A stretch of DNA of 64,000 bases from Bremerella sp. JC817. GTDB taxonomy: Bacteria; Planctomycetota; Planctomycetia; Pirellulales; Pirellulaceae. The translations under genes were made by a program, and so were the position numbers. This document shows, one piece after another, positions 1 through 8,775 of the stretch (within the stretch, counting starts at the first letter, position 1; each line of letters begins with the position of its first letter). The notes under the pieces are model-generated. The model was given only the letters and a program-made list of their open reading frames with translations, had not been told where the DNA came from and ran no database searches. The stretch lies in assembly GCF_040718835.1 (NCBI RefSeq), contig NZ_JBFEFG010000266.1, forward strand, positions 248,001-312,000, in the 5' to 3' direction.

Positions 1-2
1 TT

Positions 3-95
3 CAGCAGAACGAAGGCGTAAGTCGGGACGAAAAGCTGGTTTTTCTTTTGCCCTTCTTCGAAATCGGGCAGATAATACAAAAGATCGCTTCTTAA
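3..95 (+). CDS. possible C-terminal end of a gene entering from the left edge
   Basis: Frame 3 of the plus strand is open from the window edge to TAA at 93-95 and ends about 18 bases before the next GTG start, as the last gene of an operon would. The peptide tail (ending IGQIIQKIAS) has no recognisable domain. The minus strand of the same stretch is also open and reads plausibly (YYLPDFEEGQ), but has no convincing start and would have to be divergent with almost no promoter space. Both readings are too short to settle. Confidence 0.25.
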   Translation, partial: QQNEGVSRDEKLVFLLPFFEIGQIIQKIAS

Positions 96-113
96 TGTGA
101 TGGAGAAATTGCA

Positions 114-1208
114 GTGCGCACCTTAACTTACCTGGTCGGTCTCTCAATTTTAGCTGTGGCGACCACTGCGCAAGCCCAAGGACTGGGGCAGTACCAATAC
201 AAAAGCCGCGGCAACATCTCGGTTGGCCGAGGTGGCTATGCCGACGTCACCAGTCCTGGTTGGAGCGGATCGCACCATTCCGGCGGTAACCATGGCGGAC
301 ATCATCACCATCATGGTGGTGGCGGAAATTGGGGAGGCAACTGGGGCGGAAACTATCCGTACTACGGTGGCAACTGGTTTGGGGCTGGCTTGTCGATCGG
401 CGTTCTGCCGCCTCCTTACGGTTACGTGAATCCCTATGCCTATCCGTTCGCCTACGGCGGAGGCTATTCGACCATCTACCCTTACGGAACGTACTACCGC
501 CCGGGCGATCAGTATTTGGAATACTACCTGCCGCCAACCGAACCGGCCGAGCTGAATTATGGTCCGCAAGCCATGAAGCAGTTCATGGGTTTGCCGCGTG
601 ATTTTGCCATTCAGCCACAGCGGACGGGGACCTTTGATTCGCTCGTGACTCCGCTGCCGACGTCGTCGAAGGTTGAGTCGGCCAAGCCGGTCGTGATCGA
701 ACAGCCTTCCCCGCAAGCGATTCAGCGGGCTGCTCACTTCATCGAGTCGGGAGACAATCTGTTCGCCCAGCAGCGATACCAGGAAGCTTTGGGCCGCTAC
801 AAAGATGCCATCGCGGCCGCACCAGGTTTTGCCGAAGCCTACCTGCGAAAGGGGTTGGCTTACCTGGCGACCAATCGCCCGGATGAAGCCGTGGAAGCAA
901 TCGAGCGGGCCATCCAGCAAGATCCGAAGGTGGTCGATACCTCGCTGACTTTGCAGGGGATGCTGGGCAATAACGGCCTGGCGAAGTCCTCGATCATCGA
1001 GGCCAATGCCCGCCGCGCGGTTACGGATCCAGAAAATCCAAAGTATCTTTTCTGCGTGGCGGTGCTGCTTTTCTTCGATGGCGATGACGAACAAGCGACC
1101 AAAGTTTTTGCCGCTTGCCAGCGTGCCGGGGGCGATCCTCAGTTCATTCAGCCCTTCGCGATGCAGCTTAACAAGACGGTGACAACCGCCGAAGGGCTCG
1201 ATCTTTAG
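114..1208 (+). CDS. exported His/Gly-rich TPR protein
   Basis: A GTG start at 114 follows a GGAG ribosome site at 102-105. The first 21 residues are a signal peptide ending AQA, so the protein is probably exported. Residues about 50-90 are a low-complexity His/Gly/Asn/Trp/Tyr stretch with five histidines in a row. A Pro/Tyr-rich section follows. Residues about 205-278 form two TPR-like helical hairpins (for example ALGRYKDAIAAAPGFAEAY). TPRs mediate protein contacts; the His run could bind metal, which is inference. The next gene is a His-rich lipoprotein. No enzymatic motif is seen. Confidence 0.85.
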   Translation: MRTLTYLVGLSILAVATTAQAQGLGQYQYKSRGNISVGRGGYADVTSPGWSGSHHSGGNHGGHHHHHGGGGNWGGNWGGNYPYYGGNWFGAGLSIGVLPPPYGYVNPYAYPFAYGGGYSTIYPYGTYYRPGDQYLEYYLPPTEPAELNYGPQAMKQFMGLPRDFAIQPQRTGTFDSLVTPLPTSSKVESAKPVVIEQPSPQAIQRAAHFIESGDNLFAQQRYQEALGRYKDAIAAAPGFAEAYLRKGLAYLATNRPDEAVEAIERAIQQDPKVVDTSLTLQGMLGNNGLAKSSIIEANARRAVTDPENPKYLFCVAVLLFFDGDDEQATKVFAACQRAGGDPQFIQPFAMQLNKTVTTAEGLDL

Positions 1209-1373
1209 AACGCGACCAGACATCCGATTTGGGCGTCTGTGATTGGCGCAGAAGTTTTCCTGCCGAATAATCGACGTTTTCCCGCGTAGAAAACGGGAGA
1301 GGCGGAAAGTTCGCTCTGCCCAGGCGACTTGCCTGTTTGATATCCATCGTTGCCACTACAGGAGTCTGGCATT

Positions 1374-1901
1374 ATGAAGATCGGGAAGTTTCTTTTGGTC
1401 CTATGCGCGCTGGCGGTTCCCTTCACGCTGAGCGGTTGCAATAGCGAGAAAGCCGCGGACAACACCAGCGGCGAACATGGCCACGATCACGACCATGGTG
1501 ATCATGATCACGGCGACCACGGACACGAGCATGGTGGCCACAGCCATGACGAAGGTCCTCACGGCGGTCACCTCATCGAGCTGGGGGGTGAAAAGTATCA
1601 CCTGGAATGGGCCCATGACGACGAAGCCAAGTTGCTGACGTTCTATGTTCTGGACGCCGATGCCAAGGAAGAAGTGGCAATTCCAGCTGAAGCGATCATG
1701 GTGAATATCACCGTGGGTGAAGACACCAAGCCGTACGAGATCCCTGCTGTCCGCAAGGAAGGGGAAACGACGACTGCCACCTTCGAGTCGGCCGACGCGG
1801 ACTTGTTCGCTTTGATCGAAGATGAAGACACCAAGGCGACGGTCGTGCTCGAAATCGAAGGCACGCCGTACAACGGTACGCTGGAACATCACCATCACTA
1901 A
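1374..1901 (+). CDS. histidine-rich lipoprotein
   Basis: The ATG at 1374 is preferred over 1350 because GGAG at 1361-1364 is correctly spaced and the protein then begins with a lipoprotein signal (lipobox LSGC, Cys22). Directly after the Cys comes an acidic linker, then a run of HD/HG repeats with about 16 histidines, then a roughly 100-residue domain of alternating beta-type sequence, and four terminal histidines. The likely location is membrane-anchored in the periplasm, with zinc, nickel or copper binding inferred from composition only. No transporter gene is adjacent. The gene ends ahead of a bidirectional terminator. Confidence 0.85.
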   Translation: MKIGKFLLVLCALAVPFTLSGCNSEKAADNTSGEHGHDHDHGDHDHGDHGHEHGGHSHDEGPHGGHLIELGGEKYHLEWAHDDEAKLLTFYVLDADAKEEVAIPAEAIMVNITVGEDTKPYEIPAVRKEGETTTATFESADADLFALIEDEDTKATVVLEIEGTPYNGTLEHHHH

Positions 1902-1933
1902 GTCGCGACTTAGTTCGATTGGTCAGTAAAAGC

Positions 1934-1964
1934 AAAACGGGATGCCAATTGGCATCCCGCTTTT
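1934..1964. terminator. bidirectional Rho-independent terminator
   Basis: CGGGATGCC (1938-1946), AATT loop, GGCATCCCG (1951-1959): a 9-bp perfect stem flanked by AAAA on the left and CTTTT on the right. It lies between converging genes, so it can stop transcription from both sides. Confidence 0.85.
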
Positions 1965-1990
1965 ATGTTCCGTCGTTCGTTCCGGTTGGT

Positions 1991-3925
1991 TTAACGTCGA
2001 CCCGACATCGCCCAGGCAGCCGCCAGCTTCGATGGATCCATGCCGAAGGCAGACTGGAAAGAGGCATCAAAGTCTTGTCCCTGGCGAAGCGAGTTCATCA
2101 AGGCGTCGAACGAATTGCCGCGTCCCATGATCGCTTTCAGGAAGGCGTAACTGACTACCGAGTTCTGTTCCGGCGACATGCGATTCTTCACGAAGTCGTC
2201 CGGCTTGCTCATCGAAGCGAACGCCCCTTCAAGCTGGTTGTCCCACGCCACTACGCGCGGATCGCTCTTGCTGATCCGCGAAGCGATGACCCGGCCAACG
2301 CCATCGGAGAACCATTCGGGCACGGTGCCATTACCAAGGGAAGCCACGTGCGACGAAGCGATGAGCTGGCCAAGCAGCACATCCAAGTCGTAGCCATCTT
2401 CTGCCGGAACCTGAATCGAACCGTAGGCGTCGGTCACATCGTAGCGGTAGTGACCTTTCCAGTCGGCTGGCAGGTCGCGGCGTTCGATCATGTTGCCAAA
2501 CTCGGCGTAGTCGTAACGCTGCTTGAAGAAGTAAAGGGTCATCTTCCCCTTGACGATCGGAGTGCTGGCCGGAATCTTCATCAGGCCACGAACCTTATCG
2601 GCTGCCTTGTCGGCGGTAGCGACATATTCCTTCAACGACTCTTCCCCCATCGTGCCGTAAGCCAGGAAGTTGGGCGAATCGACCTTGGCCGACTTCACAT
2701 TCGGCATGCCGAGGTCCCACTTCTGCTGGCTGCTTTCGGCTCGCATAGCGGCGAGTTGGTCGTGCGTTGCTTTCTTTGCCAGGGCAATCTGATGCGTTCG
2801 CTGCATCGAATCATCTTGGGCCGAAGCGCCGTCGAACTTGCCACCTTCCTGAATCCAGGTTTCAATCTTGGCGATCTCGTCGGCAGTCAGCGGCGCACCG
2901 TTGCGTGGCATTCGTTCGTTGCCGGTCGCTTTGATCAGGCGGACCAGCATGCTTTCCTGAGGTTTGCCCGGCAGGAAAGGAGCACCGCTGTCGCCACCAC
3001 GAAGGAAGCGAGCGAAGTTCTCCATGCCCAATCCACCCCGTGGGTTGTTCCCGCTATGGCAGCTAACGCAACGGTTGGCCAGTACGCCGGCCACGTCCAT
3101 ACTGAAGCTCACCTTTTCATTGCCGGAAGCTTCGGTCACTTCCAGGCGAACCATTTCGGCTGGGTTCGGTGCAGGGGCGGACTGGCTCAGCGGAGCGTTC
3201 GGGTCGGTGCCGTCGAACTTGGCACCTTCCTTGATCCAGGTCTTCAGCGCTGCCAGTTCGGCGGGCTGAACCTTGCCACCACCGCGAGGCATGTCGCCAG
3301 ATTCAATCGTTTCGATGAAGCGGCTACCAATGTCGTCGCCGGGGAAGATGACGACCCCTTCAGCCGGGCCCTTCATCAAGGCGGCGAAGGTCGGAGCACC
3401 AAAGCCGCCCCGGCTGCCAGTCACGTGGCAGTTGCCACAGCGAGCGACGATGATCGGAGCAATATGCTTGGTGAAGCTAAGATTGGCAGAAGGGAACGCG
3501 GTTGGCAGCGGAGTCGGAGCACCAGCCGGTGGGACAGGGGTGCCAAGGCCAGCCGGGGCATTGGCCATCATGGCTGGGGCGGCACCTGGGGTCGGAGCCC
3601 CGAGTGGCTTGAGGGTGTACCCTTCGATTTCCAGAAAGCCGTGTGAAGCCGCCAACGACTCGGCCAGGCTTTGTAGTTCCGCGGCTACTTCGGCATCGCC
3701 CGAGGTGCCCAGCTTTTCCATGCGCGACTGAATGTCACGCACGAGTTCGACCGATTCTGTAACCATGCCCCGCTTCAGGTAGTTCGACGTCTTGCGGATA
3801 TCGAGCTTCAACGCTTGCAACTGCATCTTCTGCTCGTCGTTCGGAGCGGCCAAGACGGTGGAAACAAGCTGACCAGCCAGAAGAACGGCGATCGCGACGG
3901 TCGTTAGGGATTTGAAGGAATTCAA
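1991..3925 (-). CDS. secreted protein with two CxxCH (planctomycete cytochrome c) domains and a peptidase-MA-like tail
   Basis: The reading frame is open further upstream, but a TTG at 3925 gives a clean signal peptide (cleavage near VLAAP, residue 27), so I take that start; CTG at 3931 is the alternative. Numbering from TTG, residues about 30-100 are helical, 105-145 are a Pro/Ala linker, and two c-type heme motifs follow: CGNCH (163-167) and CVSCH (286-290). Each is followed by a likely axial Met in a MPRGG or MPRNG turn, as in the Planctomycete cytochrome C domain. Residues about 370-644 contain a VPEWFSDGVG segment like the WxxEG helix of peptidase-MA metallopeptidases, but the upstream HExxH position reads IASSHV, so catalysis is doubtful. 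Confidence 0.8.
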   Translation of the reverse strand: MNSFKSLTTVAIAVLLAGQLVSTVLAAPNDEQKMQLQALKLDIRKTSNYLKRGMVTESVELVRDIQSRMEKLGTSGDAEVAAELQSLAESLAASHGFLEIEGYTLKPLGAPTPGAAPAMMANAPAGLGTPVPPAGAPTPLPTAFPSANLSFTKHIAPIIVARCGNCHVTGSRGGFGAPTFAALMKGPAEGVVIFPGDDIGSRFIETIESGDMPRGGGKVQPAELAALKTWIKEGAKFDGTDPNAPLSQSAPAPNPAEMVRLEVTEASGNEKVSFSMDVAGVLANRCVSCHSGNNPRGGLGMENFARFLRGGDSGAPFLPGKPQESMLVRLIKATGNERMPRNGAPLTADEIAKIETWIQEGGKFDGASAQDDSMQRTHQIALAKKATHDQLAAMRAESSQQKWDLGMPNVKSAKVDSPNFLAYGTMGEESLKEYVATADKAADKVRGLMKIPASTPIVKGKMTLYFFKQRYDYAEFGNMIERRDLPADWKGHYRYDVTDAYGSIQVPAEDGYDLDVLLGQLIASSHVASLGNGTVPEWFSDGVGRVIASRISKSDPRVVAWDNQLEGAFASMSKPDDFVKNRMSPEQNSVVSYAFLKAIMGRGNSFDALMNSLRQGQDFDASFQSAFGMDPSKLAAAWAMSGRR

Positions 3926-4136
3926 TTTCAGGCCCTGTCTGATCTCTGGAAACGAGGGGAAGCCGGGAATCGTGTCTGCCTGCAGGCCATGGTAACGATA
4001 ACCCAGAGTCGATGCATTAGGAATGAACGTGACATTGGGGCGTTTGTACCCAAAAACGCGTTGAGTCCCAGCGTCTGGACCGCGTAAACCTAATCTACAT
4101 CGGCACTTATTTAAGAGCTTAGCCCATCGATCGGGC

Positions 4137-4853
4137 TTAGGTGCGATGATGGCGACGGACGACCTTTTGGGTGGCTCGCTTCGCCAACTGCTTGCGACGA
4201 CTAGGACGATAGCCATATTCGATCGCGAACCACTCGGCGTATCGCTCGCGAGCGACATAGCTGTTGTTGCGTGTATCAAGTAGGTGCCCCAGCTCGTGCA
4301 CCAGGACGTTATTCAGGTAGAAGTCCTTGATCGTCTCTTCGGTCCACTCGAGTCGCCAGTATCCATCGGCATCTTCTTCCCAGTTTGCACCAAACATGTT
4401 GGCTTCCACCAACTGTTCCGGGCGTGGCGGGTGAGGGAAATACTCGATCAGCGACTCGTCCATCGGGTACAGATAGATCGCCGCACCCCACTGCATGCCA
4501 TAGCATGGAAAGCTCAGCTTCTTACGCGTCAGGCGACTGAGTTGAACCACTTCCAGCCCTTCGATCATCCAGGAAGGAAGTTCGTTGAGCCGTGCGCGGA
4601 TCTCTTCTTCAGTCAAAACGTGCCGAAAGCCTTCACCGGGCGACTGATAGATGAACTTGTAGCTCTGGCCGGTTTCACCGGTTGGTTCGTGCCAATCTTC
4701 CGGCGGAGCAAAGTACCCGCACGTCTTCGTTGTGCGAGCGGCCTCGCCTCCACGGCGTCGCGAAGCTTGCGTCGGCAAACGAAAATCTCGTGACGCGACT
4801 TTCGTCTTCGCCACTTTCGTATGCGTAATGCCTCGATAAGACATGCGTGCCAT
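4137..4853 (-). CDS. HELGH-motif zinc metallopeptidase-like protein
   Basis: A 238-residue protein with a short basic N-terminus and no signal peptide. The segment NNVLVHELGHLLDTR carries a HExxH zinc motif; downstream ERYAEWFAIEYGY offers acidic residues (E in ERYAEWFA) as a third ligand, as in gluzincin or Mpr-like folds. The C-terminus is very basic (KRATQKVVRRHHR). I cannot place it in a named family. Start ATG at 4853; another ATG lies at 4844 and the ribosome site is weak at both. The roughly 210-bp gap after the gene separates it from the cytochrome gene. Confidence 0.75.
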   Translation of the reverse strand: MARMSYRGITHTKVAKTKVASRDFRLPTQASRRRGGEAARTTKTCGYFAPPEDWHEPTGETGQSYKFIYQSPGEGFRHVLTEEEIRARLNELPSWMIEGLEVVQLSRLTRKKLSFPCYGMQWGAAIYLYPMDESLIEYFPHPPRPEQLVEANMFGANWEEDADGYWRLEWTEETIKDFYLNNVLVHELGHLLDTRNNSYVARERYAEWFAIEYGYRPSRRKQLAKRATQKVVRRHHRT

Positions 4854-5158
4854 GGAATTCTCTTAGTCTGGCCTGTCGGGCGACCGATAAGTCGTCGCTC
4901 GTGGTGTTGATTGGTGTCGATCGTCCTGCGACTCGCGGAACGGCGAATTCCATTTCACATCGCTTCTGTAGGAAGGCTCGAGTGAGCCTCTAGTCTTCTA
5001 CCTTATCCTACGTCGCGGTCCGAAGAGATTTCAAGCGATTTGCATAAGTGGCTTCCTGGAAATGACTTATGTGTGTCCAGTCAGGGGCGTTGAAGGGGGC
5101 CAACCCCTGCAAGGCGAGCGCAAGAGGGGATGTCAAGATACTTCTGCAGGTGTATTGT
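4854..5158. other. intergenic region between kinase and HELGH gene
   Basis: No coding sequence is supported here. It must hold the terminator of the kinase gene and the promoter of the gene ending at 4137. One inverted repeat is visible: CAGGGG (5082-5087) and CCCCTG (5104-5109) with a 16-base loop, without a T run; it could end kinase transcription. Confidence 0.4.
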
Positions 5159-6937
5159 CTACCCAATAACCCGAGGGGTGTGGCCGGGCGAATCCCAAAG
5201 CCGTCCTTCCAGACGACCCTTTTTCGGATCGGTTGGTTCCGCGTTTTCTTCGGCGGTTTGATAGCTGATGGCGATCAGAACGCCAATCAGCATGAAGAGA
5301 ATTGAAACGACAATCCAAATGATCGCAGGGATGCCTTGGATCGTTGTGTTCAAGGCCGAACCACCACCATCTGTTTTCGACGCGGCTCGGTTACGTTTCG
5401 CATCGGCAGCCGCCTGACGTACTTCCGCTTGTTGGCGAAGCGTGGCCGAGGACACTAAAAGCGAACCTGCGACTTCCGAGGTAGGTACATCCATGGCGAA
5501 CGGATCTTCGCCCGTGAATTCTTTCGAGTCGAATAGCGACGAACTCGAGGTCGACGACATCTCCGCCGAGCGGAACTCGTTCAGGTCATCACCCTCAAGC
5601 GGCTTGGCGACTGGCAGCGATTCCGACGAATTCGCTTCTGGCGGCTTCGGTCGTGGGCGAGGCGACGTGTCATTCGAGCGATCTGCGATCGTATCGCCGA
5701 TGGCAGGATCGAAGTTGCTGGAGGAAGGAGATTCGCGCAGATCGGGCGGCAACAAGTCGTCGACATCGTCCGAGGATGACTGCGAAGGACCCTTGCGATT
5801 CGACTGCTGAACGGCTCGCGAACGGTTGGCGGCCTCAACGGCGGCTTTGGAAAGGACAGCCGAGCCAGGCTTTTCGTCAACGAGGGTAGGCTCTTGGCCC
5901 CGCGATTCCATCCAGTTTCGAAGTTCGGCGGCAACTTCTGAAGCGTGAGCAAACCGGTCGTTGGGATCTTTGGCGATCATCTTCTCGCAGATGCGCTGCA
6001 GAGAAGGGGGGCAATTCGGCCGAGACTTCTTAATCTTCTCCGGCATCACGCTCTGATGCTTGGCGATCCGCTGAGCCAAACTTCCCTCAGGAAACGGAGG
6101 ATGGCCCGTCAACAGATAATAGAGAGAGCAGCCGAGACTATATATATCGACACGATGATCGACCTGATGGCTGTTGACCGCTTGTTCCGGAGCGAGGTAA
6201 TCGGCCGTTCCCAGAACGTTTTCTTCGTGAGCAATCGTCAGAGAGGCGGAGTCATCATCTTTCAGCCGAGCCAGGCCCATATCCAGAATCTTGACGACAC
6301 CCCGATCATCTCGCAGCAAGTTGGCTGGTTTGATATCGCGGTGTACGACCCCTTTGTCGTGGGCGTGCTGCAATCCGTCGGCAGCCTGGGCGATGTAATC
6401 GGCGGCCGCCTCGAAAGGGACCGGGCCGTTGGCACGAACCAACTGCTGCAGGTCGCTACCGGGGACATATTCCATCACGATGTAATGGGTGTCGTCCTCG
6501 TTGTCGACATCGAAGGCTCGGACGATGTTCGGATGGTCGAGGTGGGCGGCGGCCTGGGCTTCTAAGTGGAAGCGAGCCAGGTACGAGGCGTCGTTCACGC
6601 GGCGGCGCGGCAGCACTTTGATGGCAACCTTACGGTTCATCAGGATGTGCTCGGCCAGGTAGACACTACTCATCCCGCCGGTGCCCAAGTGCTTCAGCAG
6701 CCGGTATTTCGAGAGATAGAACCCTTTGTATTTCCCGTTACGGAGCTTCTCGCAGTGCCAATTGGTCAGCAGGTTTTTGCCGACGAAGAACTCTTGCAGA
6801 ACGTCCAGGTCCTTGGGAATCTCGCCATCGTGAGCTGCGCGCAGTTCTTCCAAGGCCTGCTCGAGGGCAGGAGGTTGGACGAGCTTGCTCTTACCGATCA
6901 GCTCGATGAATCGATCGGAGTTGACGACTGCGGGCAT
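5159..6937 (-). CDS. membrane-anchored serine/threonine protein kinase
   Basis: Residues 1-75 form a helical N-terminal domain common before planctomycete kinases. The kinase domain spans about 79-345: glycine loop GTGGMSSVY, catalytic Lys107 (AIKV), HRDIKPANLL with Asp201, and the metal site as DMG (219-221) in place of DFG, then APE. A Ser/Pro-rich low-complexity region follows, and a single transmembrane helix lies near residues 538-559 (IIWIVVSILFMLIGVLIAI), leaving a short tail outside. Kinase and linker are probably cytoplasmic. It has no operon partner; substrates cannot be told. Confidence 0.93.
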   Translation of the reverse strand: MPAVVNSDRFIELIGKSKLVQPPALEQALEELRAAHDGEIPKDLDVLQEFFVGKNLLTNWHCEKLRNGKYKGFYLSKYRLLKHLGTGGMSSVYLAEHILMNRKVAIKVLPRRRVNDASYLARFHLEAQAAAHLDHPNIVRAFDVDNEDDTHYIVMEYVPGSDLQQLVRANGPVPFEAAADYIAQAADGLQHAHDKGVVHRDIKPANLLRDDRGVVKILDMGLARLKDDDSASLTIAHEENVLGTADYLAPEQAVNSHQVDHRVDIYSLGCSLYYLLTGHPPFPEGSLAQRIAKHQSVMPEKIKKSRPNCPPSLQRICEKMIAKDPNDRFAHASEVAAELRNWMESRGQEPTLVDEKPGSAVLSKAAVEAANRSRAVQQSNRKGPSQSSSDDVDDLLPPDLRESPSSSNFDPAIGDTIADRSNDTSPRPRPKPPEANSSESLPVAKPLEGDDLNEFRSAEMSSTSSSSLFDSKEFTGEDPFAMDVPTSEVAGSLLVSSATLRQQAEVRQAAADAKRNRAASKTDGGGSALNTTIQGIPAIIWIVVSILFMLIGVLIAISYQTAEENAEPTDPKKGRLEGRLWDSPGHTPRVIG

Positions 6938-7235
6938 GCGAACCTAAAACGGGGCAGGAATAGATGGAACTTGGCGAGTAATGGCGGCCTGTACATTCGT
7001 CTCGCAAAGGCCAATCATTCCCTAGGTTAGGGAAAGTCAGTAGACTGATTCAAGGTATAGACTACAGAGTCGAACTCCCCTGAACAACGATCCAAGGGGA
7101 ATTTCGCTGAATTGAATCTTTCCTAATCTGTCCCCCCATAATCAATGGGAAAAATGGAGTCCCTACGCTAGTTTGTAGGGGACGCCAGGGGAAGTCAGGA
7201 ATCGAAGCTTCAACGAATCTTCATAAGGCAATCCA
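6938..7235. promoter_or_regulatory. divergent promoter region with four inverted repeats
   Basis: This gap separates the kinase (left, minus) from the glutaredoxin-like gene (right, plus). Visible repeats: TTCCCTA/TAGGGAA (7018-7034, 3-base centre), TCAGT/ACTGA (7037-7048), CCCAT/ATGGG (7135-7149) and GTCCCTAC/GTAGGGGAC (7159-7183, one bulge). Some may be operator sites, the last could be an RNA hairpin in the leader. No known riboswitch motif is recognised. Confidence 0.45.
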
Positions 7236-7523
7236 TTGGTGAACCCAACTTCTCACCCTCAGTACGATGCGGCAGTCGTGATCTATACGCGGCAAGGATG
7301 TCATCTGTGCGACGATGCCGAGGTGCTCGTACGAAATTTCGTGTCGGACATTCGCCTGGTCGATATCGATCAAGAGCCTGAATTGGTTCAGAAGTTTAAC
7401 ACGTGTGTCCCGGTGGTCGAAATTAATGGCAAAGTCCGCTTCCGTGGCAAAGTTTCACCGATGCTACTGAAGCGTGTCCTGGAAGCGGAAGCGAACTCGA
7501 TTCCGACCGACGCCAACTTGTAG
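7236..7523 (+). CDS. glutaredoxin-like protein (DUF836 type)
   Basis: A 95-residue thioredoxin-fold protein. The strand-turn segment VVIYTRQGCHLCDDAE carries a CxxC redox pair (CHLC), the middle has LVDIDQEPELVQKF, and TCVPVVEINGKVRF supplies the cis-Pro after the conserved VP. This matches the small glutaredoxin-like DUF836 family. The start is TTG at 7236 or GTG at 7239; AAGG at 7225-7228 serves either. It is followed closely by thiO, so the two may be co-transcribed. A thiol-disulfide role in the cytoplasm is inferred. Confidence 0.85.
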   Translation: MVNPTSHPQYDAAVVIYTRQGCHLCDDAEVLVRNFVSDIRLVDIDQEPELVQKFNTCVPVVEINGKVRFRGKVSPMLLKRVLEAEANSIPTDANL

Positions 7524-7595
7524 GCGACTTTGAGCCTGGCTCGATCGAGCAACGACGCCAGGGCTATCAACCACTTGCTTGCAAGGTGTGCTGCG

Positions 7596-8750
7596 GTGCC
7601 GGCGTTCTCGTCGAATTGTCCTGATTTTCTGATCGTGGGTGGCGGAGTCATCGGGCTCTCGCTTGCCCTGGAACTAGCTCGCCGTGGCGATCATGTGACC
7701 CTGGTCGATAAAGGCGAAGTCGGTCGCGAAGCATCGTGGGCCGGTGCTGGCTTGCTGCCACCGGCGAATCAGCAGCATGCCTGGGATCCTCAAGAGCAGC
7801 TTCGTGGTCTCAGCCATCGCCTCTTCCCCCAGTGGTCTGCCCAGCTTCGGGAAGAGACCGGTATCGATAACGAATTCGAGATCACCGGCGGAATCTATTT
7901 GGCTCGCGACCCAGGCGAGGCGGCTTCGCTGCGGATGGCTCGGGTTCAATATGAAGAAGAAGGAGTCGATGCCGAAAAGCTCGAGATTGGCCAGATCGCT
8001 CAGCGGTTCCCTTATCTGCAAGTGAGCCATTCGATCCTGGAGGCGATGTACCTGCCCGGCGAAGCAGTGGTGCGAAATCCGCGGCACTTGCAAGCGCTGG
8101 CTACGGCATGTTGTCAGCAAGGTGTTGAAATCGTCGAGCACACCGAAATCCAGACCTGGAACTTCGCTGGCGAACGGCTTCAGTCGGTCAGCACCGTGGA
8201 CGAAACAATCTCGCCCGGGGCAACCTGCCTGGCGACAGGGGCCTGGTCGCAATTGGTCGCCGATCATGTTCTCGATCAGGGAGACTTTCCCGGACGGATG
8301 CAACGTCCCGAGATTGAACCGATTCGAGGGCAAATGGTACTGCTGGATGCCGGCGAGCGATTTTTTGAAGCCCCGGTCAACGAAGGCATTCGTTACCTGG
8401 TACCGCGCCGCGATGGCCTGGTGCTGGTTGGTGCGACGGTGGAAGAAGCAGGCTTCGACAAATCGAATACCGAAGAGGCGGTTAAAGATCTGACCCAGTT
8501 TGCTCGGCAATGGGTTCCTCGGCTGGAAGATGCCAAGGTGGTCAAGGCCTGGGCTGGGCTAAGGCCAGCCAGCGTTGATCGGATACCATATATCGGCAAA
8601 TTGCCAGGGCTCGAGAATGTCTTCCTGGCGGCAGGGCACTATCGCAGCGGACTGCATCTTTCACCGGCGACGGCCGTGGTCCTCGCGCAGTTGATGCGTG
8701 GGGAGCAGACCATGATCGATCTGCATCCCTTCCGTGTGAATCGGGCTTAG
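7596..8750 (+). CDS. thiO: glycine oxidase ThiO
   Basis: An FAD-dependent amine oxidase that makes iminoglycine from glycine for thiazole synthesis in the thiamine pathway. The N-terminus has the FAD-binding GGGVIGLSLALELA, followed by SWAGAGLLPP and, near the C-terminus, WAGLRPASVDRIPYIG and AAGHYRSGLHLSPATA, all typical of ThiO/DadA proteins. I choose GTG at 7596 because AAGG at 7583-7586 is well placed and the 384-residue length fits the family. A TTG at 7530 would add 22 poorly conserved residues and sit 6 bases after the preceding gene. No thiS/thiG is adjacent; thiC lies 19 kb away. Confidence 0.88.
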   Translation: MPAFSSNCPDFLIVGGGVIGLSLALELARRGDHVTLVDKGEVGREASWAGAGLLPPANQQHAWDPQEQLRGLSHRLFPQWSAQLREETGIDNEFEITGGIYLARDPGEAASLRMARVQYEEEGVDAEKLEIGQIAQRFPYLQVSHSILEAMYLPGEAVVRNPRHLQALATACCQQGVEIVEHTEIQTWNFAGERLQSVSTVDETISPGATCLATGAWSQLVADHVLDQGDFPGRMQRPEIEPIRGQMVLLDAGERFFEAPVNEGIRYLVPRRDGLVLVGATVEEAGFDKSNTEEAVKDLTQFARQWVPRLEDAKVVKAWAGLRPASVDRIPYIGKLPGLENVFLAAGHYRSGLHLSPATAVVLAQLMRGEQTMIDLHPFRVNRA

Positions 8751-8775
8751 GCCGTCGGTTTAAGAAACCGCGGCC
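8750..8775. terminator. hairpin terminator between converging thiO and cheB
   Basis: GGCCG (8750-8754), one-base bulge, CGGTTT (8756-8761), AAG loop, AAACCG (8765-8770), CGGCC (8771-8775): an 11-bp stem. It overlaps the last base of the thiO stop codon and the cheB stop codon. No long T run follows on either side, but the placement between convergent genes supports termination. Confidence 0.6.

Noticed and set aside
1..80. Minus-strand frame reading YYLPDFEEGQ running off the left edge
   Set aside because: No start with upstream promoter space; cannot be separated from the plus-strand alternative.
150..1223. Long minus-strand open frame opposite the His-rich TPR gene
   Set aside because: It is antisense to a gene with signal peptide and TPRs; its translation is low-complexity Arg/His/Gly and lacks domains.
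1919..3646. 575-codon plus-strand frame opposite the cytochrome gene
   Set aside because: It is the shadow of a gene with clear CxxCH motifs, begins across the terminator, and its translation shows no family features.
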